Shown: positions 34,542 to 43,896 of the stretch, piece by piece
Position numbering within the stretch: position 1 is the stretch's first letter
How the letters are laid out: each line of letters begins with the position of its first letter
Assembly (NCBI GenBank): GCA_023957385.1
Contig: JAMLGZ010000001.1
Coordinates: 2,218,923 to 2,282,922, forward strand
DNA from: Brumimicrobium sp.
GTDB lineage: Bacteria > Bacteroidota > Bacteroidia > Flavobacteriales_D > Crocinitomicaceae
Length of the DNA: 64,000 nucleotides
Reading direction: 5' to 3'
Notes under the pieces: generated by a model
Databases searched by the model: none
What the model was told of the DNA's origin: nothing
Seen by the model: only the letters and a program-made list of their open reading frames with translations
Translations under genes and position numbers: made by a program

Positions 34542-36911
34542 CTATCTCAGTAGATTTACGTGACCAACAATATGCTGGTCTTCTACATCATGAATAGATC
34601 GATAATCAATTTCCCATACATACGTTCCATCGCGAGACATCTTATTATCATATATTCCATCCCATTCAAAATTTACATCTTTAGCTTCAAACAAGAGCTC
34701 TCCCCAACGATTGAAAATTCGTATTTGAAAATCAACTACACCAATAGCACTAACTTTAAACGTATTATTAAATCGGTTACCATCAGGTGAAAATGAGTTT
34801 GGAATATAGAGATAAAATTCTTCCAAAATACGAATAGGCTTTGTAATAGTATCACGACAACCATTCACATCTTCTACAATTAAAGTTATGATATACGTTC
34901 CTGTATCTGTATATACATTATTTGGGTGTATATCACTAGATGTTGAACCATCACCAAAATCCCAATAATAGGTATTTCCACCTTCACTCATATTCTCAAA
35001 AGTAATAGGTAAATCTTCGAATTTTGGGTTTGTTAATATGGCAAAGTCAGCAGTAGGCTGAACCACAACAACCGTTGTATAAGTAGAAACTTGGAAAGTT
35101 TGACAATCATCCTTAACGATTACATTATAACGCGTTGTTTCAGTTGGATTAACCCAAACGCTAGCCGTTGTTTCCCCAGAATGAGGCCAGAAATAGTAAT
35201 AATTACCAAAACCACCAGTAGGATAAACCGTTAATTGTACAGAATCTCCTGGGCAAATTTGTTGTTTTGGGGTAATATCTAATAACAGTGGTGGGCTCAA
35301 AATGGTAATTGTAACAGCTGCTGAATCCATTTCTCCACATTTATCCGTAACGTACACCATATAAGTGGTAGTCGTACCTGTTTTAACTGTTACAGACGGA
35401 TCTATACTAAATTTCTTTCCATTTCCATCTATCCATAGATACGTATAATCACCTGCTCCGCCCATAGCTTCAACTACTAAATCATGCTCTATAAAAGGGC
35501 ATTGTTCTGTTATGTCTGGAGTTAAATTAATTGTTAAAGGAGCTAAAACAGGAACTGTTACAGTAGCAGTTGCAGACACAGTCTGATTTAAACAATCATC
35601 TGTTACACTCACAGTATATGTTTGGGTGGAAGTAGGATTAACCGTGATTTCTGGAGTTGTTTCATTTGTGCTCCATTGATATGTATAGCTTCCTCCTCCA
35701 CCAAGAGCATTAGCGGTTAAAATAACTTCATCATCTTTACACATTTTCTCAACATCATCTACAGTTACCGTTACAGGCTCTAATGGTTTTATAAATAATT
35801 CAACTGTCTGATATTCTTCATTACCACATGGATCTTCAATAAGGAATTTGAGAAGAATATTTACAGTACCCGTCAATCCAGGGTTACTTAAAGCATTAAT
35901 CGTAAAAGAAACTGTTGTTTGACCTGGTGCGAAATAAATACTTGTCGGAATAGAAGAGTAATCTAATCCTTGAATAGCTGTTCCTGAGATATTTATGGGA
36001 ATAGTGAGTGGTTGATTAATGTTATTTCCACTTCGAGTAACAGTAACAATAGCTGAAGAACATCCTTGGGCCATTGTAACACCATCTCCATAGGGATCTT
36101 CTACCAAATGATAGCTTACTTGCACAGGCTGAATACTATTTAAACTATTTTTCTCTAAGAATATTCCTGAATCATAAATAGCATCACCAACATCTGCAAT
36201 TGCTATGACTAAGTGATATGTCTCCCCGCATTGAACTTTAGAAACTGCTTCTAAAGGTTTGGTAAATCCATCGTATTGGATATAATACGGATTTGAGTTG
36301 TAAGGAGCTGTATTTCCATCACCGTTATATTGGAAATAGGCTGTATTCTGCATGTGATTAACATTATTAATCGTAACAGGCAAACTCGTGCCTGGAATAA
36401 TGGCCATATTTTTCATTCCACTTATACCTGGTCCGGAAATAAAAAAGGCAAACACATCATTAAACTGAGAGCCAACGTATTCGAGGTATTCTTCAGATGC
36501 AAAAACATATTTAAAACGAACTGTATCTGAATAAGGGATAAAGTCAAATTCCAATAAAGCTGCATTATATGTATTTGTTCCAACTAATTGACTCAGTTTA
36601 GAATATCCAGAAACATTATTATCTTTCCCAGCCTTCTCACTATTATTGGGTCCAAGAGGTCCTTGCGCATTGGAAGAAATCGTACCAGTTGTCATAATAA
36701 TCCCTTCTGTGATACCCACATTCGCATTGGTTGAGTTAAACGTACCGATAGCCTGGGATGAACCTGAATAAGATACATTAAACACATCTACACCTTGCCC
36801 GAGCAACACATTCTGTACAAGTTGTGAGGCACTCATCCCTCCATTTGTCACTAACTGTGCAAATGAGGAAAAAGTCAACAGACTCAGAATGGATATCAGG
36901 AAAAATTTCAT
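34542..36911 (-). CDS. Choice-of-anchor L adhesin-like protein with T9SS type B sorting domain
   Basis: A 789-residue secreted protein (ATG at 36911 preferred over GTG at 36917). Order: signal peptide MKFFLISILSLLTFSSFAQ; choice-of-anchor L domain (about 20-260, with SASQLVQNVLLGQGV and FDFIPYSDTVRFKYVFASEEY); a Calx-beta-like segment (about 265-380); three Ig-like units of about 80 residues each beginning with CxxDxVxLT-type strands; a PKD domain (YYWDFGDGST); and the C-terminal type B domain (YIPNSFSPDGN, IFNRWGELLFE, GTYVWEI) ending GHVNLLR. Exported by the type IX system and probably cell-surface. A larger relative is encoded at 59621. Confidence 0.92.
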   Translation of the reverse strand: MKFFLISILSLLTFSSFAQLVTNGGMSASQLVQNVLLGQGVDVFNVSYSGSSQAIGTFNSTNANVGITEGIIMTTGTISSNAQGPLGPNNSEKAGKDNNVSGYSKLSQLVGTNTYNAALLEFDFIPYSDTVRFKYVFASEEYLEYVGSQFNDVFAFFISGPGISGMKNMAIIPGTSLPVTINNVNHMQNTAYFQYNGDGNTAPYNSNPYYIQYDGFTKPLEAVSKVQCGETYHLVIAIADVGDAIYDSGIFLEKNSLNSIQPVQVSYHLVEDPYGDGVTMAQGCSSAIVTVTRSGNNINQPLTIPINISGTAIQGLDYSSIPTSIYFAPGQTTVSFTINALSNPGLTGTVNILLKFLIEDPCGNEEYQTVELFIKPLEPVTVTVDDVEKMCKDDEVILTANALGGGGSYTYQWSTNETTPEITVNPTSTQTYTVSVTDDCLNQTVSATATVTVPVLAPLTINLTPDITEQCPFIEHDLVVEAMGGAGDYTYLWIDGNGKKFSIDPSVTVKTGTTTTYMVYVTDKCGEMDSAAVTITILSPPLLLDITPKQQICPGDSVQLTVYPTGGFGNYYYFWPHSGETTASVWVNPTETTRYNVIVKDDCQTFQVSTYTTVVVVQPTADFAILTNPKFEDLPITFENMSEGGNTYYWDFGDGSTSSDIHPNNVYTDTGTYIITLIVEDVNGCRDTITKPIRILEEFYLYIPNSFSPDGNRFNNTFKVSAIGVVDFQIRIFNRWGELLFEAKDVNFEWDGIYDNKMSRDGTYVWEIDYRSIHDVEDQHIVGHVNLLR

Positions 36912-37080
36912 ATTCACTTATAAAACGTAAAAATGTTAAAATAGTTGTGCTTAATGCAACATATTTATTACAAAATATAAGCCAAATTTATGGAAATCCA
37001 AAGAATTGGGTCTTATTTATTGTCATTTTTTAACATTCTAATCCAAGCAAATCCTAATTTTCAATTAAATTTGTAATTAG

Positions 37081-37947
37081 ATGAAAAAGCCCAGAAAGAA
37101 AAAAAAGAGGAACTGGTTCAGAAAATCTATACGCATTGTAGGTATGAATCCCCATTCATTTGAGGAATGGTGGAGAATCAAAATTAATAATATTCAAATT
37201 ATAAGTGTTTCTCTTATACTTTTTGTACTCCTTTTAATTTTGAGCTATGTCATATTCTCCTATACTCCTATTGGGTATCTTTTACCTGAGACAGTTAAAG
37301 ATAAAGACAGAATAGAAATTGAATCTGCCGCTGTAAGAGTGAATGATTTAGAAATCAAATTAGCTTCTCAAGATAAATACATAACAAATCTTCAATTAAT
37401 TATACTTGGAAAAATTCCAATTGATTCTATCTATACAAATGAGCCAAACGATTCTCTTTTTGATGAAGGAAATATTAAGTTCGATACAACCTCAACAGAA
37501 GCTGAGCGAGAATTAAATAGAAATATTAAATTGCAGATAGAAGCCAGAAAAAATCAGAAGCAAGATATTATCAGCCATCTTTTTCTGTTTGACCCTATCA
37601 GTGGAGAAATAAGTCAAAAATTCAAAAAGCCTGAACATATTGGTGTAGATGTAGTAGCTCCAAAAGATACTCAGATTAAATCATGCTCTAGTGGAACAGT
37701 CATCCACTCTTCATATGATACTAAAGATGGTTTCACCATTATCATCAGTCATGAAAACAATTTAATTTCTGTATATAAACACGCAAAGACAAGTTTTGCT
37801 AAAGTAGGCGATCATGTGAACACTGGAGAAGTTATTGGTATTATTGGTAATAGTGGAGAACGTTCTTCCGGTACACACCTACACTTTGAATTATGGAGTG
37901 ATATGGGACCCGTTGATCCGCTGGAATATTTTTCATTTGGAAAATAA
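37081..37947 (+). CDS. M23-family peptidase (LytM/gp13-like endopeptidase)
   Basis: A 288-residue inner-membrane-anchored protein with one transmembrane helix at about residues 39-62, a coiled-coil-like stretch to residue 170, and a C-terminal M23 domain. The zinc ligands are in HIGVDVVAP (His and Asp) and in the final HLHFEL, with the partner His in YKHAKTS. All catalytic positions appear present, so it is probably an active cell-wall endopeptidase, or a regulator of one. Followed 52 bp later by ppa on the same strand. Confidence 0.92.
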   Translation: MKKPRKKKKRNWFRKSIRIVGMNPHSFEEWWRIKINNIQIISVSLILFVLLLILSYVIFSYTPIGYLLPETVKDKDRIEIESAAVRVNDLEIKLASQDKYITNLQLIILGKIPIDSIYTNEPNDSLFDEGNIKFDTTSTEAERELNRNIKLQIEARKNQKQDIISHLFLFDPISGEISQKFKKPEHIGVDVVAPKDTQIKSCSSGTVIHSSYDTKDGFTIIISHENNLISVYKHAKTSFAKVGDHVNTGEVIGIIGNSGERSSGTHLHFELWSDMGPVDPLEYFSFGK

Positions 37948-37968
37948 GAGCAATCCTGATAAATTTCC

Positions 37969-37976
37969 TATTTTTG
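37969..37976 (+). promoter_or_regulatory. -7 promoter box of ppa
   Basis: TATTTTTG matches TAnnTTTG, 23 bases before the ppa ATG. Confidence 0.5.
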
Positions 37977-37999
37977 CATCACTTTAAAAGACTAAAAAC

Positions 38000-38695
38000 A
38001 TGAAAGAAGAAATCAACAAATTGGCAAATGCCCTAAAAAATAGATTTGTATCACATCCTTGGCATGGAATCAATATTGGAGAGAAACAACCTGAAGTTGT
38101 AAATGCATTTGTAGAAATTATACCTTCTGATGCTATTAAATATGAAGTAGATAAGGCTAGTGGATACATCATTATTGATAGACCTCAAAAATTTTCAAAT
38201 CATATGCCATGTATGTACGGTTTTATTCCTCAAACCTATTGTGATACTCAAATAGCTGAATTTTGTGCTTCAAAAACAGGGAAAACAGGAATCGTAGGAG
38301 ATCACGATCCGCTAGATATATGTATTTTATCTGAAAGAGAAGTTGATAGAGGAAGCATCATCGCTGAATGTATTCCTGTTGGTGGTTTTAGAATGATTGA
38401 TGGTGGAGAGGCTGATGATAAAATCATCGCTGTATTGAAAGATGATCAAGTTTATGGTGAAATGCGTTCTGTAAATGATATTCCTAAAAAAGTTTTAGAC
38501 AGAGTAAAACATTTCTTTTTGACCTATAAAGATTTAGAAGGAAGTTCAAAGAATGTAGAAATTACACATACATATGATGCTGATGAGGCTAAAGAAGTAA
38601 TTAAAAGAAGTTATAACGACTACATCAACAAATATGGTGATGCAGATCAACATCTTTTAGAGGCTTTGGCAAACCTTATTAAAGAGAATGCTTAA
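38000..38695 (+). CDS. ppa: Inorganic pyrophosphatase (family I)
   Basis: Hydrolyses pyrophosphate to phosphate with Mg, driving biosynthetic reactions. The 231-residue protein has the family I signature GDHDPLDICIL with its cluster of Asp metal ligands, plus CMYGFIPQTYC and KVLDRVKHFFLTYKDLE. It is longer than the E. coli enzyme (175) because of N- and C-terminal extensions, as in the Bacteroidota form. It has its own promoter box and terminator, so it is a single-gene unit. Confidence 0.94.
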   Translation: MKEEINKLANALKNRFVSHPWHGINIGEKQPEVVNAFVEIIPSDAIKYEVDKASGYIIIDRPQKFSNHMPCMYGFIPQTYCDTQIAEFCASKTGKTGIVGDHDPLDICILSEREVDRGSIIAECIPVGGFRMIDGGEADDKIIAVLKDDQVYGEMRSVNDIPKKVLDRVKHFFLTYKDLEGSSKNVEITHTYDADEAKEVIKRSYNDYINKYGDADQHLLEALANLIKENA

Positions 38696-38718
38696 TATTT
38701 GCATGATTTATGCGTTAC

Positions 38719-38747
38719 AAAAAGGAAAGGGTATCTTTCCTTTTTTT
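38719..38747 (+). terminator. Rho-independent terminator of ppa
   Basis: Arms AAAAAGGAAAG (38719-38729) and CTTTCCTTTTT (38735-38745) pair over 11 bp around GGTAT, and the right arm runs into a T-tract. Lies 24 bases after the stop codon. Confidence 0.8.
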
Positions 38748-38767
38748 GTTTATTTATAATATAAGTT

Positions 38768-40222
38768 ATGCGATTTCTGATTATTTTATTGTTTCTATAC
38801 TTAATTCCATGGAGTGGAATAAGTCAAATCGTATTTGATAAAACATCCTACGATTTTGGAGATATTTATGATAATGACACGCGTTATGTTGATTTTTACT
38901 TAAAAAATAAAACAGGTAAAGATGCTTTCATTTTGAGCGTAAAACGTCCTATGGATGTGGTTTATATTCAGAAATCCGCGCTTATTCTTCCAGACAGTTC
39001 AGGAATCATACGTTTCCAAATATCCAAGAATAGTAAAGGAAGTTTTTCATATACTATTCCTGTATTTACAAGCGATAAAAACGAGCCTACCAATATTACG
39101 TTAAAGGGAAAGATTGTAAGTTTACCTACACAAGACGTACTCACTGCGTGTCCAGACTTCAATCAACGTCCTGGAGAAGGGAATCCATTGGATTTTATCC
39201 TAACTGTAGAAACTATTGATAAAGAAACCCGTGAACCTATTGGGAAATCGGATGTAGCCATACTCCAAAATGGAAAAGCCTTAGGCAAATGGCAAACTAA
39301 TTCAAAAGGAACTTTAAAGGTGAAAGTGCCCCTAGGTATCGCATATTTTTATGGAAGTCACGAAGGTTATTCACCGGATGAAAAAGGACTATACATCAAT
39401 TTTAAGCAAAACCACGTGATTTTGGAGTTAGCCCGTGAGAAAGGAATTCCTCAAGAAGAACTTATAGTTGATAATCCTCCAATTAAGGAAGAATTTGAAG
39501 AACGCGTTATTGAAATTCCAAGCGACCCAATAAAAGAGGATAACATTGATTTAACCAGTATCTTCAAAAAAGATAAGGAAGATATTCCTATACAAACAAC
39601 CGAAACTACAGATATTCCTATAGGTTTATCTGAGTTAGATGAAAATAACTTTGACGATACTTATTTCGATCCTATTAATGTTGTTTTTGTGATTGATGTA
39701 TCTTCTTCTATGGCGCAAGGGAATCGTTTAGATTTGCTTAAATACTCCCTAAATCAACTAGTGGAAATGATACGTCCCCAAGATAAGATTGGATTAGTTT
39801 CTTATGCTGACAATGCGCAAATTCTTCTAGCGCCAACCAAAGGTGATCAAAAAGAAAAAATTATGGAGAGAGTAAAAGACTTAAAAGCATCAGGTTTTAC
39901 TGCGGGTGAAGCAGGAATCAAATTAGGCTATAAACAAGTTTCAAAAGCCATGATTAAGAACGGAAGAAATCATGTAATCATTATTACTGATGGAGCATTC
40001 AATCGAAATTCTGGAAATTACAAAAAATTTATTGAGAAGAATTTTAAAAAGAAGGACATAACCTTAAGTGTTGTAGGAATCAAGAGTAATCCAAATGCCG
40101 AAGCGAATATGACAGAAGCTGCGCTACTTGGTAATGGGCGCTTCATCCTTATAAATGGATTAGAAGATGCTCAAAGAAAACTAAAACAAGAAATTCGAAT
40201 TACTTCTTATAAATACAAATAG
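38768..40222 (+). CDS. Secreted VWA-domain protein with N-terminal DUF1573-like domain
   Basis: A 484-residue protein: signal peptide (1-19, ending WSGISQ), a DUF1573-type domain (FDKTSYDFGDIYDNDTRYVDF, about 20-115), a carboxypeptidase-regulatory-like beta domain (about 130-220), an acidic linker, and a VWA domain (about 300-475). The MIDAS metal site is DVSSSMAQGNRLD, with Thr in FTAGEAG and Asp in ITDGAFN. VWA domains bind ligands or partner proteins through the metal. The combination points to an exported binding protein. Its partner is unknown. Confidence 0.85.
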   Translation: MRFLIILLFLYLIPWSGISQIVFDKTSYDFGDIYDNDTRYVDFYLKNKTGKDAFILSVKRPMDVVYIQKSALILPDSSGIIRFQISKNSKGSFSYTIPVFTSDKNEPTNITLKGKIVSLPTQDVLTACPDFNQRPGEGNPLDFILTVETIDKETREPIGKSDVAILQNGKALGKWQTNSKGTLKVKVPLGIAYFYGSHEGYSPDEKGLYINFKQNHVILELAREKGIPQEELIVDNPPIKEEFEERVIEIPSDPIKEDNIDLTSIFKKDKEDIPIQTTETTDIPIGLSELDENNFDDTYFDPINVVFVIDVSSSMAQGNRLDLLKYSLNQLVEMIRPQDKIGLVSYADNAQILLAPTKGDQKEKIMERVKDLKASGFTAGEAGIKLGYKQVSKAMIKNGRNHVIIITDGAFNRNSGNYKKFIEKNFKKKDITLSVVGIKSNPNAEANMTEAALLGNGRFILINGLEDAQRKLKQEIRITSYKYK

Positions 40223-40246
40223 TTTATACCGACAAACTATTTTTTC
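40217..40246 (+). terminator. Terminator between VWA gene and nadE
   Basis: AAATAGTTT (40217-40225) and AAACTATTT (40234-40242) pair over 9 bp around an 8-base loop and are followed by T residues. The symmetric layout between convergent genes may serve both. Confidence 0.65.
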
Positions 40247-40256
40247 AATACAACAA

Positions 40257-41039
40257 TTATCTTTCTATCAAACAAATAGGAATAGGCTTCATCTTATGTT
40301 GATTAATTCTATGCATTCTATCATAAATAGCTTTAACCTCTCTTTGTCTTGCAGTAAGTTCAGATATATTCGTGTCAATTGAAAGATTCATAATAAATTC
40401 TAGCTCCTCATAACTAGCTCCTATTTGATCTTCATCCGATTTCTCATCTCCCCATAATCCATCTGTAGGTTTTGCATTTAGAATTTCAGGAATAATCCCT
40501 AGAAATTGGGCTAATTCAAACACTTCTGACTTATACAAGTCTCCAATTGGACTAATATCCACTCCCCCATCTCCATATTTGGTAAAAAATCCTATTCCGT
40601 AATCTTCAATTTTATTCCCTGTTCCTGTCACCAGCAATTGGTGTTCTTGTCCAACAGCATAGAGTGAAAGCATACGTAATCGAGAACGAGTATTCGCCAT
40701 AGCTAATTGATTCACTCTTACATTTGAAGGGAAAACCATTTCCAATGCTGAGAATGGAGAATCCAAATTCAATTCCATCCCACGAACATTAGGATACATG
40801 TTTTCAATTGTTTCTATTTGCTTTTTGGCTCTATCATACTCAGAACTTGCTTGACGGATAGGCATATTTAACAAAATCACCTGTTGTCCTGTGCGAGCAC
40901 AAAGCATAGCAACCAATGCCGAATCAACTCCTCCTGAAACTCCAACGATAAAACCATTTATAGAGGGAATATCGGCAATGTAGTGATTTAACCAATCTAC
41001 GATATGATGTGCAACCCGACTGCAGTCAGATAAAGCCAT
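40257..41039 (-). CDS. nadE: NAD synthetase (ammonia-dependent type)
   Basis: Makes NAD from nicotinic acid adenine dinucleotide, ATP and ammonia. The 260 residues are the synthetase domain alone, with no nitrilase-like glutaminase domain, so the ammonia-dependent form. The PP-loop is GVSGGVDSALVA; other family pieces are VTGTGNKIEDYGIGFFTKYGDGGVDI-like and LNAKPTDGLWGDEKSDEDQIG. It sits 3 bp downstream of the beta-barrel gene on the same strand, but the two functions are unrelated. Confidence 0.95.
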   Translation of the reverse strand: MALSDCSRVAHHIVDWLNHYIADIPSINGFIVGVSGGVDSALVAMLCARTGQQVILLNMPIRQASSEYDRAKKQIETIENMYPNVRGMELNLDSPFSALEMVFPSNVRVNQLAMANTRSRLRMLSLYAVGQEHQLLVTGTGNKIEDYGIGFFTKYGDGGVDISPIGDLYKSEVFELAQFLGIIPEILNAKPTDGLWGDEKSDEDQIGASYEELEFIMNLSIDTNISELTARQREVKAIYDRMHRINQHKMKPIPICLIER

Positions 41040-41042
41040 AAT

Positions 41043-41852
41043 TTAGAATAATACTGCTATTTTGAAAATTAATTGACCTTGTTTTAAGCTAGGAGCATAA
41101 TATTCTCTCTCTCCCTTTTTATTATAATTATATAAAGACATTGCTTTTTCTTCATCACCAAAAACAGCTCCTTTTTGTTGGAATATTTCGGTAAATCCAT
41201 AGTAATAACCTATCTCGCCAACAATAGTGGTTGTTCCTGACACATTATATTCCACACCTCCTGCCAAACCAACAGAACCTTTATAAAAATTCATTACTCC
41301 TTTGGAGCTCATAGCTTTTAATTCATTCTTATTATCTACCGCTCCATCTTTATCATATCCAATACCTTGATTGTCCATGCGGGTGCTTAATAATAAGCTA
41401 TTTCTAATACCAAATTTCCCATAATATCTCATATAACCCATAAAATTAGTTTGGAACTTCAACATTACAGGAATTGACAGATAAATGCTTTTTGCTTTTC
41501 TTTCCTCTAACAAGAAACTTGCATAATCTTTACCATCCATATCTTTATAACGCAAGATATTTTTATCATTATAACTGAAATACACACTATCATTATACGT
41601 TGTTTTAAAGCTATTGAAATCAAATTCAATTCCTCCGGCTAATCCAACATTCTTTGAGAAACTCCAATCTAAAGCCATTCCTGCGATAAAATCACCACCT
41701 GGTTTAGCTTTAATAGTTGTTGTTTGCGGGATATTAAAATCCACAGCTCCACCTATAGTTATTCCAGCTAAAAATTTTTTATCTGCTGCCTCTTGGCTAA
41801 ATCCCATCCAAGCAATACAAGATACAAAAACAAACGTTACTATTTTTTTCAT
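41043..41852 (-). CDS. Outer membrane beta-barrel protein
   Basis: A 269-residue protein starting at the ATG of MKKIVTFVFVSCIAWMGFSQ (41852); the longer frame to 42017 would overlap the divergent gldB and hide the signal peptide. The mature part alternates short amphipathic strands (IGGAVDFNI, WSFSKNVGLAGGIEFDF, GEIGYYYGFTE) and ends with LIFKIAVLF, whose final aromatic residue is typical of outer-membrane barrels. It resembles PorT/OMP_b-brl_2 type barrels of Bacteroidota. A specific role cannot be assigned. Confidence 0.82.
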   Translation of the reverse strand: MKKIVTFVFVSCIAWMGFSQEAADKKFLAGITIGGAVDFNIPQTTTIKAKPGGDFIAGMALDWSFSKNVGLAGGIEFDFNSFKTTYNDSVYFSYNDKNILRYKDMDGKDYASFLLEERKAKSIYLSIPVMLKFQTNFMGYMRYYGKFGIRNSLLLSTRMDNQGIGYDKDGAVDNKNELKAMSSKGVMNFYKGSVGLAGGVEYNVSGTTTIVGEIGYYYGFTEIFQQKGAVFGDEEKAMSLYNYNKKGEREYYAPSLKQGQLIFKIAVLF

Positions 41853-41886
41853 ACTTTTGAATTCTATTTTAAACAAAATTAAAAAG

Positions 41887-41894
41887 CAAAAATA
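41887..41894 (-). promoter_or_regulatory. -7 promoter box of the beta-barrel gene
   Basis: On the minus strand this reads TATTTTTG (TAnnTTTG), 34 bases before the ATG at 41852. It lies in the 52-bp spacer divergent from gldB. Confidence 0.5.
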
Positions 41895-41904
41895 AATATA
41901 TTTT

Positions 41905-42906
41905 ATGAGAAAGCATATCTCCTTGTGGTTAATTCTACTTCCTATCTTTTTTCTTTCTTGCCAGTCTAATCCAATTGATATTCCAATTCCAAAAAATGAG
42001 ATTAATATTACGTACACTAACGTAGATCAAGTATTATCTAATGTAGGGTTGGAAGAAATTAAGAATGAAATCCCTACATTCGAAAACCAGTTAGGAGATT
42101 TGTTTTATTATGAACTAAGTCAGAATATTCAACAACAACTCAATGACTCTTCCTACATTGCTGTATATAATTTTTATCAGCAAGAGTATGTTAAGGATAT
42201 AGAGATAGAAAAAAGCAAATTAGTCAAAACACTGCCCCAACACGAAGAGCAAATTAATAATGCCTTTCACTACTTTAAATATTATTTTAACTCCACTTCT
42301 ATTCCCAACAACATATTCTATATCAATAAATTATTTAGCAAGATCAATTGTACAGATGCCGAAATATCTATTGGTTTAGAGAATTATATCTCACCAGAAT
42401 CTTCTGTTATCAAAGCAATACCAGAAATGGAATTGCATAATTGGCAACGTCAGCGTATGGATATTCAATACCTTAAAAGAGATGTTCTTCTAAGTTGGAT
42501 ACAAGTTCAACTATTTGAAGAAATAGATGGAAATTTAGCCGAACATCTCATCCAAGCTGGTAAAATATTATATGTATTAAATGCCGTATTTCCGAAAGAA
42601 TCCGAAGCATATATTTTGCGTTACAATGAGAAAGAATACAAATGGGCCATTGAAAACGAAGCGATGACATGGGATTACCTTGTGCGAGAAGAAATGTTAT
42701 TTAGCAATAATCTACAAACAAAGATGAATTTCTTAAATGAGGGACCAAAAACTGTAGGATTACCAGATAGCTCTCCTGACCGAATCGGACAATTCATCGG
42801 TTATCGTATTGTAAAAAACTATATGCTTAAAAACAAATCATTATCTTTGCAGCAATTGTTAAAAACGAAATACAACAAAATATTACAAACATACGAGATT
42901 CAATAG
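41905..42906 (+). CDS. gldB: Gliding motility lipoprotein GldB
   Basis: A 333-residue lipoprotein; signal MRKHISLWLILLPIFFLSC gives lipobox FLSC with Cys19. The rest matches the GldB family: DVLLSWIQVQLFEEIDGN-like centre, YNEKEYKWAIENEAMTWDYLVREEMLFS, and the C-terminal PDRIGQFIGYRIVKNYM. GldB is required for gliding in Flavobacterium johnsoniae and is part of the T9SS/gliding-linked set. It is followed after 2 bp by gldC, the standard arrangement. Presence of both suggests a gliding lineage; the other gld genes lie outside the window. Confidence 0.93.
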   Translation: MRKHISLWLILLPIFFLSCQSNPIDIPIPKNEINITYTNVDQVLSNVGLEEIKNEIPTFENQLGDLFYYELSQNIQQQLNDSSYIAVYNFYQQEYVKDIEIEKSKLVKTLPQHEEQINNAFHYFKYYFNSTSIPNNIFYINKLFSKINCTDAEISIGLENYISPESSVIKAIPEMELHNWQRQRMDIQYLKRDVLLSWIQVQLFEEIDGNLAEHLIQAGKILYVLNAVFPKESEAYILRYNEKEYKWAIENEAMTWDYLVREEMLFSNNLQTKMNFLNEGPKTVGLPDSSPDRIGQFIGYRIVKNYMLKNKSLSLQQLLKTKYNKILQTYEIQ

Positions 42907-42908
42907 TT

Positions 42909-43256
42909 ATGAGTGATGATAAAATTGTAAAAACATCTGAGATATCTGTTAAGGTTGGAACAAATGTAAATAATGTTCCCTTGAGAATGATGTGGTCTGC
43001 CAGCGATGCAAATATTGAAAATAGCGAGGCTGGAGCTATGTTCTTATCTATTTGGGATCCAAAAGAAAAGAATACCTTGAAGGTGGACTTATGGACAAAA
43101 GATTTGACTGTAGATGAAATGAAACAATTTTTTCATCAAACACTCATGACAATGGCTGATACTTTTGAAAATGCAACTGGAGAGAAAAATATCACGGAAG
43201 ATTTACGTGATTACTGCTTCCATTTTGCTGAAAAAATGGATTTACTTCCTGAATAG
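42909..43256 (+). CDS. gldC: Gliding motility protein GldC
   Basis: A 115-residue cytoplasmic protein starting 2 bp after gldB. Typical pieces are PLRMMWSASDAN, AGAMFLSIWDPKEKNTLKVDLWTKDL and VDEMKQFFHQTLMTMADTFENATGE. In F. johnsoniae GldC improves gliding but is not strictly essential. Its exact biochemical role is unknown. Confidence 0.93.
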   Translation: MSDDKIVKTSEISVKVGTNVNNVPLRMMWSASDANIENSEAGAMFLSIWDPKEKNTLKVDLWTKDLTVDEMKQFFHQTLMTMADTFENATGEKNITEDLRDYCFHFAEKMDLLPE

Positions 43257-43281
43257 AAAGAAGATTTTTTCTAACAGATAC

Positions 43282-43896
43282 TTAAATATTATCTTTTGTA
43301 TTTTCCATAATGTTTGCGAGAAATTCGCGCGCACGGAAAAGTTGGGCTTTCACTGTTCCTAAAGGTAAATCAAGTTCTTCTGCTATTTCTTCATAAGACA
43401 ATTCTAGGAAATAGCGTTTTACAATTAAATCTTTATAGCGTGGTTTCAATTTATCTACCACAGCCCTCATTGCTTTTACTTTTTGATTCTTAATATATTC
43501 TTCTTCTGGATCTGGAGTATCACCTGCAATATCAATTTGAACACTATCTCCGTCATGGTTAATATAAGCATTATCTATAGAAAGCAAATTGATTCTTTTT
43601 TTACGTATAAAATCAATACAATTATTAGATGCAATTTTAAATAACCATGTACTAAATGCATAATTAGGAGAATACTGATGAATACGATGAAAAGCCTTTC
43701 CAAATGCTTCTATTGTTAAGTCTTCTGCATCATTCGGATTCTTCACCATTTTCAAGAGCATAAAATAAACAGACTCGCGGTATCTACCCATTAATTCAGC
43801 AAAAGCCATTTGGTCACCTGCTTTTGCTCGATCAACTATAACGAGATCTTTTTTCCCTTTTTCGGATAGGTTATCTTCTGGTTCTGTTATTTCCAT
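43282..43896 (-). CDS. ECF-type RNA polymerase sigma factor
   Basis: A 204-residue sigma-70 family protein with region 2 (MAFAELMGRYRESVYFMLLKMVKNPNDAEDLTIEAFGKAF-like; STWLFKIASNNCIDFIRKKR) and region 4 (LSYEEIAEELDLPLGTVKAQLFRAREFL). Regions 1.1 and 3 are missing, so it is an extracytoplasmic-function sigma factor. No anti-sigma gene is adjacent. Its start overlaps the 3' end of the glycosyltransferase gene by 10 bases, so it is probably cotranscribed and coupled with it. Confidence 0.94.
   Translation of the reverse strand: MEITEPEDNLSEKGKKDLVIVDRAKAGDQMAFAELMGRYRESVYFMLLKMVKNPNDAEDLTIEAFGKAFHRIHQYSPNYAFSTWLFKIASNNCIDFIRKKRINLLSIDNAYINHDGDSVQIDIAGDTPDPEEEYIKNQKVKAMRAVVDKLKPRYKDLIVKRYFLELSYEEIAEELDLPLGTVKAQLFRAREFLANIMENTKDNI

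Noticed and set aside
41853..42017. Longer N-terminus for the beta-barrel gene
   Set aside because: It would overlap the divergent gldB and place the signal peptide in the middle of the protein.
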